Source of the DNA: Planctomycetaceae bacterium
GTDB taxonomy: Bacteria > Planctomycetota > Planctomycetia > Planctomycetales > Planctomycetaceae
NCBI GenBank assembly: GCA_947463775.1
Contig: CANHVD010000002.1
Coordinates: 1-36,857 of the forward strand
Direction: 5' to 3'
Length of the DNA stretch: 36,857 nt
Every line of letters begins with the position of its first letter. The first letter of the stretch is position 1. The notes beneath the pieces were generated by a model. The model did no database searches. It was not told the origin of the DNA and worked only from the letters and a program-made list of their open reading frames with translations. Positions 27,501 to 35,063 of this stretch are shown piece after piece. Both the position numbers and the translations under genes were made by a program.

Positions 27501-28155
27501 CGGGAGGAGTATGCAGCAGGAATTTCGAAGTTGTGGCTTTCGGCAGTGAGAACCGAAACATGACGACGTTGCCGGCCACAAGCCCATCGGCCGTCCATGT
27601 GCCGGAAAGAAGTGTTGGCACGCCGGATCGGAGCACAAATATCCGTCGTGAGGCGTCGGATCCTAGTGTCACGAGCCCCTGATCATCCGTTAGCTTCAGT
27701 TGCTGAAGGTTTGTTGTCCCCAACAACAGTGGCCCTCCAGTCGATCGGTCGGAACCGTTTCCGTTCTGAATTTCGGACTGAGACTGTGGAACCAAAGCGA
27801 GTTGGTCGTCGGTGCTGGCTGCTGAATGTTCTTCATTTTCATAGAATCGGAGTTCAACCTTGCCCGAGGTGATCTGTGAGCCCTCCAGAGTGGCTTCGTA
27901 CAAGGCGTTGCTGATTCTCGATCGATTCTTTGCGAACTCAGGTTGTTCGGATTCCTGACTCTTTGTTCGAATCTTGTCTAATTCGCTCCGCGGTACTGGA
28001 ACATATTCTCCGGCGTTTGCACGCTGTCTGATCTCATCAAGAGGCACTGTTTCAGTGGAGAGTCCATGAGCCTGGTTCTGCGCATGATCGTTCGGATTCG
28101 ATCCATCGGTCGAATTCTGCATCAGCATCATCAGAAGTAAGGCCAGAACGTTCAT
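21532..28155 (-). CDS. Giant extracytoplasmic protein (2207 aa), apparent fusion of two modules
   Basis: I do not recognise a named family. The N-terminus has a hydrophobic signal-like segment (NVLALLLMMLMQ). A long region with alternating polar and hydrophobic residues, suggesting many beta-sandwich domains, fills about 60-1000. Three membrane segments follow (about 1005-1080), then a fourth hydrophobic stretch near 1090-1105 ending TANAWQ, which looks like an internal signal peptide with a cleavage site. A second beta-rich region spans about 1140-2110 and a final helix lies at about 2122-2140 (AVFSLVVGLFVLSVAAFA), before a Ser/Pro/Arg-rich tail. The first half matches the architecture of the 1125-residue protein encoded upstream. 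There is no internal stop, so it is one chain unless processed. Probably envelope-associated; function unknown. Confidence 0.85.
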   Translation of the reverse strand: MNVLALLLMMLMQNSTDGSNPNDHAQNQAHGLSTETVPLDEIRQRANAGEYVPVPRSELDKIRTKSQESEQPEFAKNRSRISNALYEATLEGSQITSGKVELRFYENEEHSAASTDDQLALVPQSQSEIQNGNGSDRSTGGPLLLGTTNLQQLKLTDDQGLVTLGSDASRRIFVLRSGVPTLLSGTWTADGLVAGNVVMFRFSLPKATTSKFLLHTPPGIQVSSVGSLVLGPEISESRSTWTLIPGDSSRLTISCRPQSDLKSQESLTLNGFTASHIASGEVLTSRWTIGLPTSVVHPITIVARIPEGMRVNEVSLEDKRPVDWSVLNENNQFLLKMSIPRMTSGAVITISAESILPQSETWNLPMLSPSHWVSTDNQYKGLILLPMSQISVLLPSTIKLDEWTLVGIQERDVVTRPDQSREYQLTQFLPEASAVVRTSTNQPRISEALATIVEPAGRLATVRCLTNVSCEAAPVVELKWPVTPGWQVISVRYASNSRSLFFESTDVSSASDVSLLTVHLPEALEPGASRLLEIQLQQTDNADQLLLALPLQSIPESERTISVVMFPPAFTLNTDLQRRWSMGRRSMSRDEVLQQMSWFPASRFLSGMEAFETGNAISLTPQIYSPANSLIGTEQQFEHTIRITDGLIVENSRIQIPAEMQTNNNVTVTVTSSASPDLRWTVDGESVAARRVDDPDLTSEWKRWTIPLKNPGTGSSVVVRCESRRTVSPEFTATIPVPDSTLPLEGTLQLFASDEGLLSVSGLARDNRDSEPQSTVWKLPPGLSAVRVKVDVNPGLESGQAIDLHILHLISEESGSLHRELLAVANVARSAGQNSLPLALPEHLRPLVLVDGHRVQLQQTPAGFSIPLPLTSADCQVIVRWTESASRSRRVTGERELPRLFMNELAVPQCTHHFLVDPELELQSPANPFAATEPAVISGILDRLLISATDGSRMMQSQDSRSVPAEIRQFIIQWQLAAVQGWQPQTLIDTIESKTAVTIQVTQLRRRLAIAVGTFLLLAFGCIAFRNLATRYRVPTAFVALGFLAVSVLVKTPVVNATLEGAFWGLCVGLTFVMLSRWNWIRTPLKGLWIQSCVVIVVIGYSQTANAWQSPAPGTAPLLRTAGNSGEVIPPKQSRGIDVLMPDVEFSDADIVYVRRDIFDRFQQNTIDQKSLMPAAVVTKLHAKIVAEAANSLEVRLTVGVSAISGEEDSVLRIPLQGSHLVECRVDGIPILPEPFGSDSIVVQIPASSLLPSRSVEDSTFLSAGDRSAISTSVDAGSLDAFTMHTIECRLRPVTSRQTSGVQFRLPSLPCPETTVEVVCPADLYSSARAQSPEGAVQWKPAAGVTELNSLGMSDGVDFRLLQNEIERGSPRSATVQILSICETNAGQQIMNCICRFTRWNKLAPEVRYRVPAGFRLNTVSATTGADVITDLLWSVTDQNAVIQLPPGTGDSFVLVFQLVRLTAGDVQKQPVPVSELQQFSDCVVAPDLLLAVRTNSVFSVLPPQGEQVSTAAFPELQSDWGQWLRRSDVVFRVPAGNETVEINLVPRTSVNEVRISQNADIREGEIEWKCQIDVETSVLPVFRHRLTLTSTVVVNDVQVVAGEANRLDSWHRRGDQLVIQLKEGTTGAHSITLTGQQKIRPDDTTVSLHSPHLQNAQILESSMTVQDREALGLSIQKLGGAVPDNRVGPGDTIPPETPIRMQVVNETEPIVLVRARPVEPTGSLAAIRSADQVTFVLHISQWSGSHGPLQVRFKKAPTFIREPFVLIEQRALTLSHDEDSFVADQSVVREMFDQPEFTVIWTLPAGTVDDRQRSVSYEFPDLLHEMRWDNLLLVPTDASVGSAEHTAALKNVSSAIPIWLSNAALSVGKEAEIKKSGLLNLPDGPDLTESRLLIPAPAVQDSGNAETVREIVANTDTVVWYCSGQSAVGETLVLLYAADIPSKCLVKIPAETVVTEVETDESTRWDDGSHKSLVVDLLKPVTTLKLRWLGRRTDLEGTSPELELYPPYPVNCVTRGFLTVFAENGTPRFVRPGVPATSLTALPSAQQADIDVSLLHAESAVPESGRSLEMLPSRDSLARLQLSFRNEFLQRFEKTGRRLHASATCKISTEHQEFSLLISERGEMPAVFSLVVGLFVLSVAAFARNREASTETTLIPLDAQVIKVPVAVDDSSSRASRGDPSGIEDSSASKSRSGVRPPDRPSNSSG

Positions 28156-28305
28156 GAAGATCCGTCAGTCCCAGACCGGGAATTAGTCACGACAACTTTT
28201 GCGAAATGCATCATCCAGGGGAAAGTGGTATCCTCGAAGTCGAGGTGAAAAAGTTACTTCGTTAATCCTGAATTCAATTTGAAACTTAGGTAATTGACGG
28301 ACGGA

Positions 28306-31300
28306 TTAGCTCGCAGAACCCACTGTCACATCTGAAGCACGCGAGTTCTGTGCGGAAATCGGACCACCGGAATCCGGCAATGGTGACGTCATTACACCAG
28401 AGAAACCAAATACCGTGGGATACTCGTTAGCTTTTGAAGACCCGGAGAATCTCATTCTTCGTTCGCTGGTCATTCGCTGTATCGTGGCGGAAACAAATCC
28501 AAATAGTACGCCCATCGCGACGTAAGGAGCCACGATTAGAGTTCGCTCCGGGACAAAGAGCCACGCGGCCAGGCCGAAACAGATCAGTAGCAGGGTCGGG
28601 GCCGTGATTGTAAGTCCTCTGAAAAGCCAGGACGTCAGATAAAAAACAACACAAGTTAATGCACTAACCAGCAGCAAAGCGACATGTGGGACCAGATAAA
28701 GCTTAAGGGCACCGGATTCTGAGGAGCCAAAAAACAAATCATGGCGTCCGGGCTGCCCCAGCCATTCATCCGCTCGCTCGATAATCAAATTTTGGAGGTC
28801 CTCTGAGTATGGCGAAACTACAGCAAGAAGCTGTCGATCTGCCAGACTGCGAACCGTCTCACCTCCCGGAAGAATAGTCGCTCCTCGCTGGGTCAAAGAC
28901 AAGAATGTGGTGGATGCAGAAACGGCCTGAAACTCGTCCTGAGATCCAACGCACCAAACAACCGGAGCTGCCGCAGACTCACCGACGATAGATGCTCTAC
29001 GGAACAATGAAGATAACCACAGTGCTTTTGTTTCTGGTAGTTTTTCGCGAACGCGAATCTCGAAGAGCACGGGGCCATTGCCAATACCGTCGATCTTATC
29101 AACGGCAATTGTGCGACGAGTGACTCGCCGATCTGCGATCCTCTGGGGGGGCATGACAACGGAATCCGCACCACTTGCTCGCAATGTACGATCACCGAGC
29201 CGAATTGTTTCCAGCTTTAAGTCTTCAGGAGTTTCAATGACAATTGAGTTCGGGACTGAATCATAAACTGCAAGTGTTGAAGTAATAGCCTGGCCGCCAA
29301 TGATTGTCGTTCCAACGAAGACCAGATCCGGGCTTATGGACGCCGTCAGAGCCATCCGGTCTGTCCATTGAATTGGAATCACAGTCACAGGCTGTGTCGT
29401 TTGCATCGCGGATTCAAAAGTCTCTGAATAGACCGGAGACCATGTGGAATCATCCGGAACACGGAGTCCACTAAAAGAACTTGTTCCTGCAAGAATACTG
29501 AGGACCGTTGTGGACTCCGGAATAATCACCGGGAGTTGATACACATGATTCATTGGCTGTGCCGCCTCAAGCGGACTTGACCACAGATAAGTCACCTCGA
29601 CGTCGAGACTACCACGCCGACTTTCCGGAAGCCGGAAACTCCAGTTGGATGATTCAATGGTCCCTCGAAGCGGTTCGGTTGTCCCCGCGATTCTGACTGT
29701 GGGACGACGGATGCCATCCGGGACCTGTAGTTGAAGGCTCGTCAAGTCCCGATGTTCGATCTCGAAATGGATCAACTGTTGAACTTCAATGCCGTTCTCT
29801 CGAGGTTGTAATCCCACGGTGATTTCCGCGTTAACCGACGGCGCCTGCGCCGGTAGTTCGAGGCGAATAGGATTTGTTGGATCATCGTGAAGCCAGCTTT
29901 CCGACTTCAATCCGTCATCAACTCCAATCCCCGTCAACGCCCCCGCAACAGGTACAGACGGCAAGAGTTCTCCTGTTCCCATGTTGATGGGGCGAATAGA
30001 GTATTCATCAGACTCGATGGTTCGAATGACAAAAGGTTGTGCGCGTCGAGTTGCAACCTCCGGGCAACGTAATTGTATTGTTCCCGATCGCACTTCCGCC
30101 AGAGGCGCATACGCGCTGAAGACGACGGTAAATTGCCCGGATTGCCTTTCAGGGAACGTAACCTGAAGTATATCTTTATCTGTTTCTGAAGTTGTCCTTG
30201 TTAACGGAAAACTGTTCTTTCCTGTTTCCAGACGAAACGTACCTGGGACGATTTGCCATTCGTTAGCAGAGTAACCCGGCCAGATAATCGAGAGATCCAG
30301 CAGAGACCCTTTCAGCACATTCACAGGATAACGAACTGTCATCACCACGTTCTGTGGATCAGGTTTCAAACTGAGTTCCGGGGAAACCGCAAACTGAGCT
30401 TCGGTCTCCTCGACGTGCAGGACAATCAGAGATTCGGGTGATCGCATGCGAAAGGCTGTCGCAGCAACACTCAGATCGGCTTCCGAGGTCACACGAATTC
30501 GTTGAGCCCCCCGGAGTTCTGTTTGCTGAACCAGAAGTCCGGTCGGAGCAAGAATATCCAGATCTCCCGGCTGCTGACCGGCATCCCGAACCGACGGCAT
30601 GGAGACTCGGATATCCTGTGGAAATTGACGGCCCGTAAGCTCGAGGTCAAATGAGAGAGTCAGCGTACCTTCCAGTGCGGAGGTCAGACGATACAACGCC
30701 GCAACAGGACCGTCCGTGGGAGGACTTTCGAAATTGTTCAGGACGGAGACCCCGGCAGCGTTTCGAGCATCGGCTTCGACAAGTTGAAACCCCGCCGGAA
30801 ACGTAACCTGAATTTCACTCACTGGGCTTCCACTAATTTGAAGTACCTGAGTTCCTGTCAGCGTGACAGGAATTGTGGTCAGGTCCAGCTTCATGCGGTT
30901 CTGAACCTGAATAACAGGTTTCTGCGTGATTCGCGAAACGACCTGCGACCATGTCATTCCAAAACCAGGCCCCGGACCCCAGAATTCAACTTTACGCACG
31001 CCTTGCTCATCACGGGTGGTCTTGTCGACAGTGGATGCTGGAAGCTTCAACAGTTCAACTGGTCCACCAAATTGAAACATCGCATGTGAGATTGGGGCGG
31101 CCGGGAGATTGAGGCTGATCTGCGAAACGCCCGGTGACACGACCCTTGTTTTTCCAACGAGGTCCATCGAAATCGTGTGCAGCCCCTTACCTCGTAAATG
31201 CCACTGTTGAGTATTCTGCTCACCGGTGGTAAGCATTGATTGCCCATTCACCGCTGACGAGACTGCTTTCGGTGGACCGGCGAGATAAACATCCCCAAGG

Positions 31301-31683
31301 GCCAGAGGAACGATGACCCATTCTTTAACGGAGTTCACCTGGATCTGTAGATCAATTTTCAGGCGCACTTCGTCCTGATCAATGTTACCCTCAACTTCCA
31401 GTTGAGAGACTGTGAAGCGTGGCTCATTTCGCTGTTCTTCAACACGTTGGAGAATCTCGTCAACAATGCCGTTCCCCAGCAGATCAGAGACTGGGATCAG
31501 TTGGCCCTGAGGAGTCCGAAAAAGGATTGCCCCCGCCTCCACACTGGAATCAGCCGCAATTGCGGTAGTCGCTTCGTTCGTCCCGGATGGTGGCTGTGGG
31601 GCGTTGTCAGACTGAGCATAAAGCTCAGATTCAAACAAGATCATCCAAAGCTGCAGTGACAGCAGGCAGATTAATGGCCTCAT
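28306..31683 (-). CDS. Large extracytoplasmic beta-rich protein with C-terminal membrane segments
   Basis: An 1125-residue protein of no recognised family. A signal peptide (MRPLICLLSLQLWMILFES to LYAQS) is followed by a short disordered part, then about 950 residues of predicted beta structure. Three hydrophobic segments lie at about 1000-1085 (VPHVALLLVSALTCVVFYL, ITAPTLLLICFGLAAWLFV, VAPYVAMGVLFGFVSATI), with a short basic tail after them. An early block, SQLEVEGNIDQDEVRLKIDL, has counterparts near the start of both halves of the 2207-residue protein. AAGGAAG before the ATG at 31683 sets the start; the frame is open to 31704. The gene lies 150 bases upstream of the giant gene on the same strand, suggesting one transcript. 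A surface or envelope role is inferred. Confidence 0.85.
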   Translation of the reverse strand: MRPLICLLSLQLWMILFESELYAQSDNAPQPPSGTNEATTAIAADSSVEAGAILFRTPQGQLIPVSDLLGNGIVDEILQRVEEQRNEPRFTVSQLEVEGNIDQDEVRLKIDLQIQVNSVKEWVIVPLALGDVYLAGPPKAVSSAVNGQSMLTTGEQNTQQWHLRGKGLHTISMDLVGKTRVVSPGVSQISLNLPAAPISHAMFQFGGPVELLKLPASTVDKTTRDEQGVRKVEFWGPGPGFGMTWSQVVSRITQKPVIQVQNRMKLDLTTIPVTLTGTQVLQISGSPVSEIQVTFPAGFQLVEADARNAAGVSVLNNFESPPTDGPVAALYRLTSALEGTLTLSFDLELTGRQFPQDIRVSMPSVRDAGQQPGDLDILAPTGLLVQQTELRGAQRIRVTSEADLSVAATAFRMRSPESLIVLHVEETEAQFAVSPELSLKPDPQNVVMTVRYPVNVLKGSLLDLSIIWPGYSANEWQIVPGTFRLETGKNSFPLTRTTSETDKDILQVTFPERQSGQFTVVFSAYAPLAEVRSGTIQLRCPEVATRRAQPFVIRTIESDEYSIRPINMGTGELLPSVPVAGALTGIGVDDGLKSESWLHDDPTNPIRLELPAQAPSVNAEITVGLQPRENGIEVQQLIHFEIEHRDLTSLQLQVPDGIRRPTVRIAGTTEPLRGTIESSNWSFRLPESRRGSLDVEVTYLWSSPLEAAQPMNHVYQLPVIIPESTTVLSILAGTSSFSGLRVPDDSTWSPVYSETFESAMQTTQPVTVIPIQWTDRMALTASISPDLVFVGTTIIGGQAITSTLAVYDSVPNSIVIETPEDLKLETIRLGDRTLRASGADSVVMPPQRIADRRVTRRTIAVDKIDGIGNGPVLFEIRVREKLPETKALWLSSLFRRASIVGESAAAPVVWCVGSQDEFQAVSASTTFLSLTQRGATILPGGETVRSLADRQLLAVVSPYSEDLQNLIIERADEWLGQPGRHDLFFGSSESGALKLYLVPHVALLLVSALTCVVFYLTSWLFRGLTITAPTLLLICFGLAAWLFVPERTLIVAPYVAMGVLFGFVSATIQRMTSERRMRFSGSSKANEYPTVFGFSGVMTSPLPDSGGPISAQNSRASDVTVGSAS

Positions 31684-31782
31684 CGACCCGCTTCCTTTCT
31701 GCATCAGACGACGCGGACTCCGAAAATGACTCTCCTGTTAGTTTAGGCGGAATTTGGCGGCTGGTGAAGGCGTTGAAGGAAA

Positions 31783-32580
31783 TCAACGGAATGCGGCTAC
31801 GAGTTCCTGGCGAAGTGTCGCAGTACTGGCAGCAAGCAGGCTTGGAACGAAAATATCAAATTCATCGCCTGTAAGGGTTGTAATGGATCCTCCAGCCTCA
31901 GAAACCAGTAGGGCTCCTGCTGCAACATCCCATGCGTATAGACTGCTCGACCAAAACGCATCAATTTGACCGCAAGCGACGTAAGCCAGATTCAACGCTG
32001 CTGAGCCCGTCCTTTGGACAGTTTGCAGTTGTGTGAGCGCTTTCAGGAATCTCTTTACAGCCGGATTCTCGGGATCCGTTGCGACAGGCAAGCTGGCGAT
32101 TGCCATCGCAGTCTTCATTTCTGTCTCTCCACTCGTCTGAATTCGCAGTCCGTTGCGAAACGCACCTTGTCCAATTACCGCCGAGAAAGTTTCGTTGCGA
32201 GTTGGGTCATGGATAACACCGACAACAATTCGACCACCAACAGATAATGCGATCGACACGCAATAGTAAGGGAAGCTGTGCACGTAGTTTGTGGTGCCAT
32301 CGAGTGGGTCGATAATCCAGAAAGCATCTGTGCCCGGCGTTCGATCGTTGAGATTCTCTTCGCCGAGGAATCCATGGTTTGGAAAATGCCGCTTGAGACT
32401 TTCGACGATTGCCGACTGTGAGGCTTCATCCGCTTCGGTGACGAGATTGGACCGACTCTTCTCCCGGACAGAAAACCGTCCAATCCATTCCTGAAGAACT
32501 TTTCCACCCCGTTGCGCGGCTTCGACAGCGGCGGAGAGCCAGAGTTGCAGATCGTCCGCTTTGAATTCAGATGGCTTCAT
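31783..32580 (-). CDS. Inositol-monophosphatase family phosphatase
   Basis: This 265-residue protein is full length for the Mg2+-dependent, Li+-sensitive phosphatase superfamily (inositol monophosphatase/SuhB, also histidinol-phosphatase and CysQ relatives). Metal-binding motifs are intact: GEE at 73-75, WIIDPLDGTTNYVH at 88-101 (Asp91, Asp94) and AWDVAAG with Asp218. The enzyme would remove phosphate from inositol-1-phosphate or a similar sugar phosphate in the cytosol. The subgroup cannot be decided by eye; nothing nearby points to histidine or cysteine metabolism. It lies 99 bases upstream of the large envelope protein gene on the same strand. Confidence 0.92.
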   Translation of the reverse strand: MKPSEFKADDLQLWLSAAVEAAQRGGKVLQEWIGRFSVREKSRSNLVTEADEASQSAIVESLKRHFPNHGFLGEENLNDRTPGTDAFWIIDPLDGTTNYVHSFPYYCVSIALSVGGRIVVGVIHDPTRNETFSAVIGQGAFRNGLRIQTSGETEMKTAMAIASLPVATDPENPAVKRFLKALTQLQTVQRTGSAALNLAYVACGQIDAFWSSSLYAWDVAAGALLVSEAGGSITTLTGDEFDIFVPSLLAASTATLRQELVAAFR

Positions 32581-32965
32581 GATTTGATGAGTTACAAGTG
32601 GAGTCGAGAGAAGGGGGGCGTATTCGAAAGCTTCATCCGCAGAGTGAGCATCTTCTCACCGGGATTCTTCATTTCATCGGTATAACAATCAGTGCCAAAG
32701 GATAGCAGTCCTTATGTGCTTTAAGAAGACTTCAGCCGATGTTCAGAAGAATCTGCCGACGTGTGCTCATCAAGGAAGCAAACTGCCGGACAAAGGACAG
32801 GTTGAAGAGGAATACGTCATATCATTCGCAGAAACGACACCCTGTCAGCATTTGAAAAATGCCGACCATTACACCTAATAACCAGACGGCACCGCGCGAT
32901 CCGAACAATGATTGATGCTGCGCTTGTGCGTTGAGTATGTCCGTGGTCAATGGTCGGGAACTTCT
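32581..32965. other. Divergent intergenic region
   Basis: This stretch separates the phosphatase gene (-) from the barrel protein gene (+) and should hold promoters for both. I could not pick a convincing -35/-10 pair. It contains one short plus-strand ORF at 32714-32878, listed separately. No terminator or tRNA is visible. Confidence 0.5.
32714..32878 (+). CDS. Possible small protein (54 aa), doubtful
   Basis: An uninterrupted 54-codon ATG frame fills much of the intergenic gap. The product would be hydrophilic with three cysteines (residues 2, 17 and 44) and no signal peptide or membrane segment. AAGGA lies about 12 bases before the ATG, slightly far for a ribosome-binding site. No family is recognised. 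It could be a chance frame. Confidence 0.22.
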   Translation: MCFKKTSADVQKNLPTCAHQGSKLPDKGQVEEEYVISFAETTPCQHLKNADHYT

Positions 32966-34108
32966 ATGCTGTCTCGTCGTACGCTGATTTGCATCCCGAT
33001 CGTTCTGCTTTTCGCCGCGAATTTTCGGCTAGCGAGAGGCGAAGAGCCTTTCCTGAATGCTTTGCGGATCACGTCATTTGCAAACGACTCCGGGGATTCA
33101 AAGTTCACCCCCGTCTTTGTGTCACACCAAATGACAAAGACAATGAATCAGGAAAACGCATTAGAGAATGGCTCCTTGATTGAAGGTCCAGACGACTTAA
33201 AAAACACTGGTTATGACGTGAACGGTGCTGAAGACGGCACTTTTGAACCTGTGGGGTTCACTGACGATACAATTTGCGCGGAGCAGGATTGCGAACAATG
33301 CGGCGACTGTGAGATTCCCCTGGTTCGCCATCGAAATGGTTTTGTTCAGGGTGTTCAGGTGAGCTATGGTTCGATCGGCGATGATCCTGCCACTGGCATT
33401 GGCGTGCGGACGGTCGACACCAGCGCCAGTTTTGCGATCCCTCTGGGAAGTATGGACAATGTGATATCTATCACGCCTTACTTTCGGGCTGATTTACTTG
33501 AGGCTGCAGCGATCTTTGATGTTCCTGATTCACTCTACGATACTGGCGTCAAGATGTTTTGGCGTCGCCCGATCTCAGAACGACTAGGGTCAATGATCTT
33601 GGTGACCCCGTCGGTTCGAAGCGATTTTCAGACCAGCGATAACGCGTTTCGGCTATTCGGTCTCGGACTTCTGACCTGGCAATGGGTACCGAAGACACTT
33701 TCAGTTTCTGGTGGTGTTGTTTACACGGGGCGCCATGACTTTCCGGTTTTGCCAGCGATGGGTTTGCTTTGGACGCCCTCGCCACTATGGAAGTATGACA
33801 TTCAGTTTCCCTCACCCAGGATCTCCTACCGCCTGGCAAAGAGTGGTTCTGAGCATGAGACGTGGGGTTATGTTAGCGGAGTCTTTGGTGGCAACACCTG
33901 GGCTGTCAAGCGGACCGGTGGAGTCGCGGATGAACTTACGCTGAGCGACCTGCGGCTGGTATTCGGTCTGGAACATCTGCAGCCACAAAATCGATCTGTC
34001 TTTGTCGAAGCTGGTTATGTCTTCAACAGGTCCATCGAGTATACCAATACCGGTTTCCAGCAGGATCTGGACGCGGCGATGATGTTAAGGATGGGTGTTG
34101 CGTTTTAA
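32966..34108 (+). CDS. Predicted outer-membrane beta-barrel protein (DUF6268-like)
   Basis: A 380-residue exported protein. A signal peptide (MLSRRTLICIPIVLLFAAN to ARGEE) is followed by about 75 polar, probably disordered residues, then a cysteine cluster, CxxxxCxxCxxC, at 104-115. From about residue 125 the chain shows alternating amphipathic beta-strands, many with aromatic ends, and terminates in Phe (RMGVAF), as outer-membrane barrels do. The general look matches the planctomycete proteins labelled DUF6268, though I cannot confirm this. Start ATG 32966 places the signal peptide at the N-terminus; the frame is open to 32912 but those residues do not fit a signal. Function is unknown; the cysteine cluster is unusual for a barrel. 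Confidence 0.72.
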   Translation: MLSRRTLICIPIVLLFAANFRLARGEEPFLNALRITSFANDSGDSKFTPVFVSHQMTKTMNQENALENGSLIEGPDDLKNTGYDVNGAEDGTFEPVGFTDDTICAEQDCEQCGDCEIPLVRHRNGFVQGVQVSYGSIGDDPATGIGVRTVDTSASFAIPLGSMDNVISITPYFRADLLEAAAIFDVPDSLYDTGVKMFWRRPISERLGSMILVTPSVRSDFQTSDNAFRLFGLGLLTWQWVPKTLSVSGGVVYTGRHDFPVLPAMGLLWTPSPLWKYDIQFPSPRISYRLAKSGSEHETWGYVSGVFGGNTWAVKRTGGVADELTLSDLRLVFGLEHLQPQNRSVFVEAGYVFNRSIEYTNTGFQQDLDAAMMLRMGVAF

Positions 34109-34127
34109 CGGCGCTCGTCTCGTTGCT

Positions 34128-34865
34128 TCATGCAGCCTCGTCTTCTTCCTCGCTAGGTGTTTCAGCGATCGCGGGTAATGTTCTTTGTCTGCGAAGGGTC
34201 TCGAAATTTGGGAGATCTTCCAGCTTCCGCAGTCCAAACATCGACAGAAACTGTCGAGTCGTCTCGTAAAGAAAAGGTCGACCGAGAGAATCATCTTCTC
34301 CGCCGATTCGCAATAGCCCTCGATCCATTAACTGGCGAATCATCTCGGCCGACTGTACGCCTCGGATGGCTTCCACGTCGGCTCGCGTAACAGGCTGCTG
34401 GTAGGCGATAATCGTCAGCGTTTCCATCATGGGGGCTGACAGCTTCATTTCTGCTTGTCGATTGTGGAGACGGTCCAGCCAAGCCGACAGTGAGGCTCGC
34501 GTCATCAGAATGTAGCCGGACGCCGTTTGCTCAATTCGGAATGCAGACCGAGTTCGGTCATAGCCATCATTAAGTACCTGAATAAGTTGTTGCACTTCGC
34601 GAACGTCAATGAGTCGAGCGACTTGCGAGAGTTTCTTGGCTGGGGTCGCACCTTCAGCAATCAATAAGGCCGCTTCCAGTCGAGCAAGGCGAGTTGAACG
34701 AACGAGTCCGCCATCGGCAAGAATCTGAAACGCGCTGCGAGTGTCCCTCGGGGACGATCCGTTCGAGATCAGCCACTGAATTCGCTCTCGGTCTGTGCCA
34801 CCAGAAGAGACTGTTGACCAGGGCTGTCCGATTCGTGTCGATGTTCCGCGCGATGATGGGGGCAT
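34128..34865 (-). CDS. scpB: Segregation and condensation protein B
   Basis: ScpB is a kleisin-interacting winged-helix protein of the SMC-ScpAB complex, which compacts and separates chromosomes. The 245-residue product has a non-conserved N-terminal part of about 60 residues. Two winged-helix domains follow, starting at RLARLEAALLIAEGATPAKK. MMETLTIIAYQQPVTRADVEAIRGV is the family signature, followed by LMDRGLLRIGGEDDSLGRPFLYETT and FLSMFGLRKLEDLP. The C-terminal tail is very acidic. scpA, often adjacent in other bacteria, is not in this window. A perfect 7-bp inverted repeat lies 19-37 bases upstream of the ATG. The gene is convergent with the barrel protein gene, with a gap of about 20 bases. 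Confidence 0.93.
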   Translation of the reverse strand: MPPSSRGTSTRIGQPWSTVSSGGTDRERIQWLISNGSSPRDTRSAFQILADGGLVRSTRLARLEAALLIAEGATPAKKLSQVARLIDVREVQQLIQVLNDGYDRTRSAFRIEQTASGYILMTRASLSAWLDRLHNRQAEMKLSAPMMETLTIIAYQQPVTRADVEAIRGVQSAEMIRQLMDRGLLRIGGEDDSLGRPFLYETTRQFLSMFGLRKLEDLPNFETLRRQRTLPAIAETPSEEEDEAA

Positions 34866-34883
34866 GGCTGAGAGGAGTCGGCA

Positions 34884-34902
34884 GAGGAATCGAAAATTCC
34901 TC
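34884..34902 (-). repeat. Perfect inverted repeat upstream of scpB
   Basis: GAGGAAT (34884-34890) and ATTCCTC (34896-34902) are exact reverse complements separated by five bases. The repeat lies 19-37 bases before the scpB start on the coding strand. It may be an operator or a hairpin in the mRNA leader. No T-run follows on the scpB strand, so it is not a terminator. Confidence 0.35.
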
Positions 34903-35063
34903 AGGGTTTTCGGCGTGCAGTTTCGAAGAGAGAAACGAGGAGTTTGGCAATGAGAAAAGTGAGCATGCGAGATTCGCCGGTCTGTGTAGAGATGTCGGAC
35001 CTGATAGCTCAGAAGAAACTTTAAGTGGTCATGGGAAACTCGTTGCAGAAAACCTCGAGATAG

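Noticed and set aside
28232-28245. Palindrome CCTCGA/TCGAGG between the two giant genes
   Set aside because: The two-base centre is too tight for a full hairpin and no T-run follows on the coding strand; one short palindrome is expected by chance.
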